Origin: an uncultured Pelagibacteraceae bacterium
GTDB lineage: Bacteria > Pseudomonadota > Alphaproteobacteria > Pelagibacterales > Pelagibacteraceae
Direction: 5' to 3'
DNA length: 43,854 bases
Assembly (NCBI GenBank): GCA_902546795.1
Contig: CACCLK010000006.1
Span: 5,001-48,854, forward strand
The notes under the pieces were generated by a model that saw only the letters and a list, made by a program, of their open reading frames with translations, ran no database searches and was not told the DNA's origin. Positions 37,940-43,854 of the stretch are shown here, one piece after another. The stretch's first letter is position 1. Every line of letters starts with the position of its first letter. A program made the position numbers and the translations under genes.

Positions 37940-38917
37940 ATGAGTGCAAAAAATTTTATAAGCAAGCCAGATATAAAGATTTCTGTGAAGCAAACTTTTA
38001 ATCTGGATAGCGATATGGAGGTTAGTGCTTTTTCGAAAAAAAATGAGTATGTTCCACAAATTGATCCTGACTATAAGTTTGATAGGGATACCACATTAGC
38101 CATTCTTGCTGGATTTGCATTTAACAAAAGAGTTTTGATACAAGGTTATCATGGTACCGGTAAGTCTACACATATAGAGCAAATAGCAGCAAGACTTAAT
38201 TGGCCATGTATTAGAGTAAACTTAGATAGCCACATAAGCAGAATTGATCTTATTGGAAAAGACTCTATTGTTTTAAAAGAAGGGAAGCAAGTCACCGAAT
38301 TCAAAGAGGGTATATTGCCTTGGTCCATACAAAACCCAGTTGCTTTAGTATTTGATGAATACGATGCCGGAAGACCAGACGTAATGTTTGTTATTCAACG
38401 TGTTCTTGAGAGTGATGGTAGCTTTACTTTGTTAGATAAGAATAAAGTATTAAATCAACATGATTTTTTTAGAATGTTTGCAACTACAAATACAATTGGT
38501 TTGGGAGATACATCTGGCTTATACCACGGAACACAACAAATAAACCAAGGCCAAATGGATAGATGGAACATTGTTTCTACTCTTAATTATCTTCCTTTTG
38601 ATAAAGAACTAGAAATTATCTTGGCGAAAAATAAATCTTTGAATAGTAAAGATGGAAAAGAAAAAGCAGGAAATATGATAAAAGTTGCTGATCTAACTAG
38701 AAAAGGTTTTATAAACGGAGATATTTCAACATTGATGAGTCCAAGAACTGTTCTACATTGGGCAGAGAATACCAACATATTTAAAGATTTAGGGTATGCA
38801 TTTAGAATTACATTTTTAAATAAATGCGACGAAATTGAAAAGAAAATTATTTCTGAGTATTATCAGAGATGTTTCGGTGAAGAATTGCCTGAATCCTCTA
38901 TTAACGTTAAAATTTAA
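37940..38917 (+). CDS. cobS: CobS-type AAA+ ATPase
   Basis: 325 residues. The MoxR-like AAA+ module has Walker A GYHGTGKST (69-77), Walker B VALVFDEYDAGRPDV and a sensor region ATTNTIG. In aerobic cobalamin makers CobS works with CobT and CobN to insert cobalt into hydrogenobyrinate diamide. No CobN or other corrin gene is in this window. It is followed directly by cobT, with which it would form the ATPase-VWA complex. Confidence 0.92.
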   Translation: MSAKNFISKPDIKISVKQTFNLDSDMEVSAFSKKNEYVPQIDPDYKFDRDTTLAILAGFAFNKRVLIQGYHGTGKSTHIEQIAARLNWPCIRVNLDSHISRIDLIGKDSIVLKEGKQVTEFKEGILPWSIQNPVALVFDEYDAGRPDVMFVIQRVLESDGSFTLLDKNKVLNQHDFFRMFATTNTIGLGDTSGLYHGTQQINQGQMDRWNIVSTLNYLPFDKELEIILAKNKSLNSKDGKEKAGNMIKVADLTRKGFINGDISTLMSPRTVLHWAENTNIFKDLGYAFRITFLNKCDEIEKKIISEYYQRCFGEELPESSINVKI

Positions 38918-40696
38918 GTGTCAAAAAAAGATCAAATTATCGAGCATTTTAAAACTGCAATAAGTTCAACTGTAAAATCAATAAGTGGTAACAGTAAATT
39001 AGAAGTAAGTTTCGGTACAAATGATAATTTAGAGGATATAAATAAAATAAAATTGCCCGAAATTGAAGCTAGTCAAATAAATTTTTTAAAATCTAGAGCT
39101 TTTGCTGACTCAGCATCTTTAAAAATTAAGCACTCTAATCCAAATATTTTTAATACGTTTGAGCCCAAAGGAGATATTTCCAAAAAGCTTTATCACACTG
39201 CAGAAAGAATAAGATATGAGAAGCTTGGATCAAAAAAATTTAAAGGTATTGAAAGAAATATAAAAAATTTTTATTTAGAAAAACTAAATGGTGTAGATAA
39301 AACCAATATAGTTAATGCATTTGAGTGCTACTTGATGACAAATTTTTTCAATTTGGACAAGAAATATTTTGAAAAAAATTTCAAAAAAAATCAAAAAGTT
39401 TTTGATAAAAAAATCAAAGAAAAAATTGAAACCCTTAAAAACCTCACACCTGACCAAGAAAAATTTAATGCTTTGATTTCAAGCATAATTGATGAGCTTA
39501 AATTGAATGAGGAAATTAATAACGATGGTGATGAGCAAAAAGATAGTCGCGAGAACTTAAAAGATCAATCAAAAAAAAATGATCCAAAAAAACAAACTAC
39601 ATCAAAAGAAAAACAAGAAATGTCAATAGAAAATCAAGCTCTCGAAATTGAAAACTCTTCTGAGGATAACAATATTGAGGGAGAAGAAATCGAAATTGAC
39701 GACTATTCTAAAAATTTTGAAAGAGGTAAAAAGTATGAAAACGAATTTAGTGATCTTAAGTATAAAGTTTATACTACGGATTACGATGAAATAATAAGGG
39801 CAGAAGAATTAGAAATGGAAGAAGAGTTAGAGAGACTAAGAAAAAATCTCGACCAACAGCTCCTTCAGCTTAAAAACTTTATTTCAAAATTAGCGAATAA
39901 GCTGCAAAGAAAATTAATGGCTCAACAAAATAGATCTTGGAATTTTGATCTTGAGGAAGGAATTTTAGATAGTTCTAAACTAACAAGAGTTATAATGGAT
40001 CCATATAACTCACTATCTTTTAAAAAAGAAAAAAATACTGATTTTAAAGATACACTTGTCACATTATTAATTGATAACTCAGGATCGATGAGGGGTAAAC
40101 CAATTTCAGTCGCTGCAATTTGTGCTGATATATTATCCAGGACTTTGGAGAGATGTTCTGTGAAAGTTGAAATATTAGGTTTCACTACAAAACATTGGAA
40201 AGGTGGATCTAGTAGAGAAAAATGGATGAAAAATAACAAACCGAGAAATCCAGGAAGATTAAATGATTTAAGACATATTATCTATAAATCAGCTGACACA
40301 CCTTGGAGACAGGCGAGAAAAAACATAGGACTTATGCTTAAAGAAGGATTGCTAAAAGAAAACATTGATGGTGAAGCTCTAAAATGGGCACATAACAAAG
40401 TCTTGAAAAGAAAAGAGGAAAGAAAAATTTTAATGGTAATTTCTGATGGTGCTCCCGTCGATGATTCTACATTATCAACAAACTCAAGTGATTATCTAGA
40501 GACAAATTTAAAGAATGTGGTTAATTGGATACAGAAAAAGTCAAACATAGAATTACTAGCCATAGGTATAGGTCATGATGTTACAAGATATTATGATAAT
40601 GCGATTAAAATTACAGACGTGCATGATTTAGGAGATGTTATGATTAATCAGCTAACTGATTTATTTTCTGGAAAAAAAAGAAATATCCTACACTAA
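38918..40696 (+). CDS. cobT: CobT-type VWA protein
   Basis: 592 residues. The N-terminal half is helical, the middle (about 195-265) is a very acidic low-complexity linker, and the C-terminal VWA domain (about 375-590) has an intact metal-adhesion motif DNSGSM (D386-M391) and ISDGAPVDD. CobT is the partner of CobS in cobaltochelatase. The GTG start follows the cobS stop with no gap. The stop abuts the stop of the convergent transporter. The cellular substrate is uncertain here. Confidence 0.9.
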   Translation: MSKKDQIIEHFKTAISSTVKSISGNSKLEVSFGTNDNLEDINKIKLPEIEASQINFLKSRAFADSASLKIKHSNPNIFNTFEPKGDISKKLYHTAERIRYEKLGSKKFKGIERNIKNFYLEKLNGVDKTNIVNAFECYLMTNFFNLDKKYFEKNFKKNQKVFDKKIKEKIETLKNLTPDQEKFNALISSIIDELKLNEEINNDGDEQKDSRENLKDQSKKNDPKKQTTSKEKQEMSIENQALEIENSSEDNNIEGEEIEIDDYSKNFERGKKYENEFSDLKYKVYTTDYDEIIRAEELEMEEELERLRKNLDQQLLQLKNFISKLANKLQRKLMAQQNRSWNFDLEEGILDSSKLTRVIMDPYNSLSFKKEKNTDFKDTLVTLLIDNSGSMRGKPISVAAICADILSRTLERCSVKVEILGFTTKHWKGGSSREKWMKNNKPRNPGRLNDLRHIIYKSADTPWRQARKNIGLMLKEGLLKENIDGEALKWAHNKVLKRKEERKILMVISDGAPVDDSTLSTNSSDYLETNLKNVVNWIQKKSNIELLAIGIGHDVTRYYDNAIKITDVHDLGDVMINQLTDLFSGKKRNILH

Positions 40697-41281
40697 TTAA
40701 ACTCTTTTTTTATTAAGAGGTTCGTAATCTTTTATCTTATTTATAAATAGTCTAAACGGAATTAGCATCACTAAAGCTACAAAAAGCTTCACCGTCAAAT
40801 CACCAAAGGCCAAACTTAACCAAGGTAATTCCGTGGCGTAAAAAGCTATTGAAAAAAATAAAAAAGTATCAACTATTGAACCGATTATTGAAGATGAAAA
40901 TGGAGCTATATACCATAATTTAAATTTTCTCAATCTATGAAATATCGAAACATCTAAATTTTGAGCTACAAAAAAAGCAACACCAGATCCAATTGCTATT
41001 CTAATTGATATCAAATCAGAGAAATTTGTTGAAACAACGAGTGTTAAAAAAATTCCAATCGAAAATCCGATATAAACTATTTTTCTAGCAACATTTTTTC
41101 CAAAAGCTCTATTAGCTAAATCTGTAATTAAAAAAGTAATAGGATAGCTAAACGCTCCGTAAGTTAGAAGATCTTGTAAACCAAAAATTTTTACAGGATG
41201 TTGAACAAGATAATTTGAGATTATTACTATTGCTCCCATCAATGTAGCGAGTGCATAGAATAATTTTTTAGATTTTCCCAC
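40697..41281 (-). CDS. yhhQ: Queuosine precursor transporter (YhhQ/VUT family)
   Basis: 194 residues with about six membrane helices. The family pattern is seen in ATLMGAIVIISNYL, TYGAFSYPITFLITDLANRAFGK (about 41-63) and VDTFLFFSIAFY. YhhQ proteins import queuine precursors such as preQ0 and preQ1 for the tRNA modification queuosine. It follows rpmB by 1 base. The transport substrate is inferred from the family. Confidence 0.88.
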   Translation of the reverse strand: MGKSKKLFYALATLMGAIVIISNYLVQHPVKIFGLQDLLTYGAFSYPITFLITDLANRAFGKNVARKIVYIGFSIGIFLTLVVSTNFSDLISIRIAIGSGVAFFVAQNLDVSIFHRLRKFKLWYIAPFSSSIIGSIVDTFLFFSIAFYATELPWLSLAFGDLTVKLFVALVMLIPFRLFINKIKDYEPLNKKRV

Positions 41282-41282
41282 T

Positions 41283-41561
41283 TTAACTTTTAGAAGCTAT
41301 AAAAACTTTTAATTTCTTTACTCGGTTTGAAAGATTTTTATTTTTAGCTGATCTTAGAAATTTGTCTAGACCACCTTTAAAATCAACGGTTTTGAGTGCC
41401 GACTTTGAAACATTTAATCTGATATTTCTCTTCAAAATTTCACTTTTAAATTTTACTTTTTTGAGATTTGGCAGGAACCTACGTTTAGTCTTATTATTAG
41501 CGTGGCTAACGTTGTTACCTTTTAAAGGAGAAACTCCAGTTAATTCACATTTTTTTGACAT
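41283..41561 (-). CDS. rpmB: 50S ribosomal protein L28
   Basis: 92 residues. The opening MSKKCELTGVSPLKGNNVSH and KTKRRFLPNL are the conserved L28 features. It is a large-subunit structural protein. A clear promoter (41574-41602) lies just upstream and leaves a message leader of only about six bases. Confidence 0.95.
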   Translation of the reverse strand: MSKKCELTGVSPLKGNNVSHANNKTKRRFLPNLKKVKFKSEILKRNIRLNVSKSALKTVDFKGGLDKFLRSAKNKNLSNRVKKLKVFIASKS

Positions 41562-41573
41562 AATAATTTGAAG

Positions 41574-41602
41574 TGTATAATTGTCTCTTGCTAAATGGTC
41601 AA
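41574..41602 (-). promoter_or_regulatory. Predicted sigma-70 type promoter of rpmB
   Basis: On the minus strand TTGACC (41597-41602) and TATACA (41574-41579) are separated by 17 bases, near the consensus. The -10 box ends 12 bases before the rpmB ATG, so transcription should start about five or six bases before the coding region. This would be an almost leaderless message. Confidence 0.6.
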
Positions 41603-41625
41603 GTAAAATTTAATGACACTATTCA

Positions 41626-42672
41626 TTAGGAATTGATGCCGACTGCCTCTTCAATATTATTAATATTTTCTGATTTTAAAATTTTTATCATATCAGTTTT
41701 GATATTTTTAACTATACCAGGGCCCTTGTAAATTAACCCTGTGTAGAGCTGAACTAAATTTGCACCTGCGGTAATTTTTTCAAATGCACTTTCTCCACTA
41801 TCTACTCCACCAACTCCGATTATTTTTACTTTACCTCTAAGTTCTTTATAAAACTTTTTAATCAAATTAGTCGAAATATTTTTTAATGGTTGTCCAGTTA
41901 ATCCCCCAACCTCATGTTTATTCTCGTCAGTTAAGGTATCCTTATTTTTATCTGTTGAATTTGAAATAACCAATCCTTGTATTTTAAATTTTAAAATTAA
42001 TTCTATAATATGAGACAAATCTGTATCGTTAATATCAGGAGAAATTTTAAAGAGTATTGGTTTGTCAATTTTCATTTTATTACACGTCTGATTAATTTTT
42101 CTAAGTAGTTCTGCTAAAATTTCTTTTTCATGAAAGTCTCTTAAACCTTCAGTGTTAGGAGAAGAAATATTAATTGTTATATAATCAGCATGAGTGTGGA
42201 TTGATTTTAAACAGGTAATAAAATCATCACTTTTGTTTTGACTTGACTTGTTTGGTCCAATATTTGCTCCTAGAATTCTTGTGGGTTTGTTATTTTTAAT
42301 TCTATTCGAAATAATTTCCAAACCATCATTGTTAAATCCAAGTCTATTAATTAAAGCTTTATCACTCTCAAGTCTAAATACTCTAGGCTTTGCATTTCCA
42401 AATTGTTTTTTGGGAGTTATGGTTCCTATTTCTATGAATCCAAACCCAAATTTAAAAAGTGAATTATAAACCTCTGCACTTTTATCAAAACCGGCGGCTA
42501 ATCCAATTGGATTTTTAAATGTTCTTCCAAAAATTTTAGTTTCTAATAAATGCTCATTTGGTGTTTCAAAAAAACTTTTTGGAATGAGGTTGAATTTAAG
42601 ACCTTTAATCGCTAAATCATGCGCTGCCTCTGGGTCTAGACTAAAAATATATGGTCTGAAAATTGAAAACAT
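41626..42672 (-). CDS. pyrD: Dihydroorotate dehydrogenase (quinone), class 2
   Basis: 348 residues. PyrD oxidises dihydroorotate to orotate with FMN, passing electrons to quinone. The N-terminal helical part (FRPYIFSLDPEAAHDLAIKGL) is the class 2 membrane-binding region. AAGFDKSAEVY, INISSPNTEGLRDF with the class 2 base Ser near 171, and GVGGVDSG are present. It overlaps the lysS stop by 1 base. Confidence 0.95.
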   Translation of the reverse strand: MFSIFRPYIFSLDPEAAHDLAIKGLKFNLIPKSFFETPNEHLLETKIFGRTFKNPIGLAAGFDKSAEVYNSLFKFGFGFIEIGTITPKKQFGNAKPRVFRLESDKALINRLGFNNDGLEIISNRIKNNKPTRILGANIGPNKSSQNKSDDFITCLKSIHTHADYITINISSPNTEGLRDFHEKEILAELLRKINQTCNKMKIDKPILFKISPDINDTDLSHIIELILKFKIQGLVISNSTDKNKDTLTDENKHEVGGLTGQPLKNISTNLIKKFYKELRGKVKIIGVGGVDSGESAFEKITAGANLVQLYTGLIYKGPGIVKNIKTDMIKILKSENINNIEEAVGINS

Positions 42673-43854
42673 TATTTTATTTTCTCATTAATAAGTCTTA
42701 CTGTTTCTTTTATTCCAAAAAAACTAATAAAGAAACCCATTCTCGGCCCATCTTTCTCCCCAAATAAAACCTCATAAATCAGAATGAACCATTCTCTTAG
42801 TTTATCTTTATAGCCATTATTTTTGCCTACAGAGTAAACTTCTGTTTGTATTTCTTCGGGTAGAGCGGATTCAGGAAACTTATTTATTGTTTCAGCGAGT
42901 TTTTTTAAAGCTTTTTTTTCGTTTTCATTTGGAGTTTTAAATTTTTTATTGGGTTCTACTTTATCTTTAAAATAGTTTATTGCGAATCCAGTAAGCTTAT
43001 CAAGAATTGGATTTTCTTTTGGTCTTACATCTTTATGAAATCTATTAATAAACTTCCAAAGAATTTCCTTTGTATCCGCATTGCTGGTGCTTACTAAATT
43101 TAATAACATTGAGAAAGGTATTGAGATTTTTTCCTTTGGAGGTTGACCGTTATGTACATGCCAGATCGGGTTTAAAATTTTTTCTTGATCTTTTTGCTTA
43201 GGAAATTTTTCAAGTAGCTCTAAATATTCGTCTACTGCTTTTGGGACTACTTGATCGTAAAGCTTTTTTGCTCTTTTGGGATTTTGATACATATAAAGAG
43301 ACAAACTTTCTGGTGAGGCATACTTAAGCCAATCTTCTATTGTTATCCCGTTCCCTTTCGATTTAGAAATTTTTTCACCATTTTTATCTAAAAAGAGTTC
43401 ATATGCAAAACCGTTTGGTGGTTTCTTTCCTAAAACTTTACAAACCTTACCTGAAAGAATTGCGCTTTCTATTAAGTCTTTCCCATACATCTCAAAATCA
43501 ACATCAAATGTGAACCATCTCATAGCCCAATCTACTTTCCATTGTAGCTTACATTTCCCATTGATAATTTCGGTCTCTAATTTTTTACCATTATTATCAA
43601 ATACAATTTTATTTTTTTTTGGATCTTTTTCTACTAAGGGTATCTCCAAAACTTTACCAGTTTCAGGACAAATTGGTAAAAATGGACAATAAGTTTTTTT
43701 TCTCTCAGATCTTAGGGTTGGTAAAATTATTTCCATTATTTCATCGTATTTTTCTAAAACTCTATTTAATGAGTTATTAAAAGTTCCTGACTTATAATTT
43801 TCAGTTGAACTTTTAAAATTAAAATTGAAATTAAAACTTTTTAAAAAATTTTTT
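42672..43854 (-). CDS. lysS: Lysyl-tRNA synthetase, class I (C-terminal part, cut by the window edge)
   Basis: About 394 codons are visible; the frame stays open to 43854. LysRS of class I charges tRNA-Lys and is typical of Alphaproteobacteria and archaea. The signature KISKSKGNG (KMSKS-like) lies near 43345-43370, and NYKSGTFNNSLNRVLEKYDEI followed by LPTLRSERKKTYCPFLP matches this family. The ATG at 43736 is internal, not the start. The HIGH motif lies outside the window. Confidence 0.93.
   Translation of the reverse strand, partial: KNFLKSFNFNFNFKSSTENYKSGTFNNSLNRVLEKYDEIMEIILPTLRSERKKTYCPFLPICPETGKVLEIPLVEKDPKKNKIVFDNNGKKLETEIINGKCKLQWKVDWAMRWFTFDVDFEMYGKDLIESAILSGKVCKVLGKKPPNGFAYELFLDKNGEKISKSKGNGITIEDWLKYASPESLSLYMYQNPKRAKKLYDQVVPKAVDEYLELLEKFPKQKDQEKILNPIWHVHNGQPPKEKISIPFSMLLNLVSTSNADTKEILWKFINRFHKDVRPKENPILDKLTGFAINYFKDKVEPNKKFKTPNENEKKALKKLAETINKFPESALPEEIQTEVYSVGKNNGYKDKLREWFILIYEVLFGEKDGPRMGFFISFFGIKETVRLINEKIK

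Noticed and set aside
43736-43736. ATG at 43736 as the start of lysS
   Set aside because: The frame continues upstream to the window edge with family-like residues, so this Met is internal.

Overview
The window looks like a piece of a SAR11 (Pelagibacterales, Alphaproteobacteria) chromosome. The DNA is very A+T-rich, genes abut or overlap by a few bases, and convergent genes leave almost no spacer. Several alphaproteobacterial markers are present: DUF4167, DUF1178 and DUF2948 proteins, a class I lysyl-tRNA synthetase, and the bolA-dnaJ-cobS-cobT block. No transposase, integrase, CRISPR array or prophage gene was seen. Family names rest on motifs read by eye; no database was searched.

Region 1 (1-3114) is a ribosomal RNA operon on the minus strand: 16S, tRNA-Ile, tRNA-Ala, then the 5' third of 23S running off the left edge. 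Its leader (2799-3114) holds a candidate promoter, a boxA-like element and one arm of a 16S processing stem. The second arm and a second boxA-like copy lie in the 16S-23S spacer.

Region 2 (3115-14753) holds an M23 cell-wall peptidase, then a minus-strand run lysC-ispG-prfA-prmC-DUF4167. ubiG is divergent from lysC and meets a DUF1178 gene tail to tail. argJ and secA follow as a divergent pair, and an exported TPR protein follows secA.

Region 3 (14761-21904) is mostly on the minus strand: a small charged protein, dcd, murA, DUF2948, infA, tRNA-Phe and a photolyase. Upstream of these lie tRNA-Thr (plus strand), a small membrane protein, a DUF255 thioredoxin-fold protein and a TVP38-type membrane protein. 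The tRNA-Phe lacks the usual G18-U55 elbow pair and begins on the last base of the infA stop codon.

Region 4 (21956-31359) is a plus-strand run: rpmH-rnpA-yidD-yidC, argB, a HAD nucleotidase, dapD and dapE. A four-gene glycan-type cassette follows (GT-C-like membrane protein, polyprenyl-phosphate glycosyltransferase on the minus strand, methyltransferase, GT2 glycosyltransferase).

Region 5 (31360-43854) holds truA-fmt-def with an unknown exported protein and a 60-residue membrane protein upstream (minus strand), then aroK-aroB (plus), bolA (minus), dnaJ-cobS-cobT (plus), and a queuosine-precursor transporter, rpmB, pyrD and a truncated lysS (minus).

The content is mainly core housekeeping: translation, protein export, cell wall, and lysine, arginine and aromatic amino-acid synthesis. 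The places most likely to hold undescribed biology are the odd tRNA-Phe, the glycan cassette between dapE and truA, the unknown exported protein with its small membrane neighbour, the small ORFs, and the cobST pair in a lineage reported not to make cobalamin.
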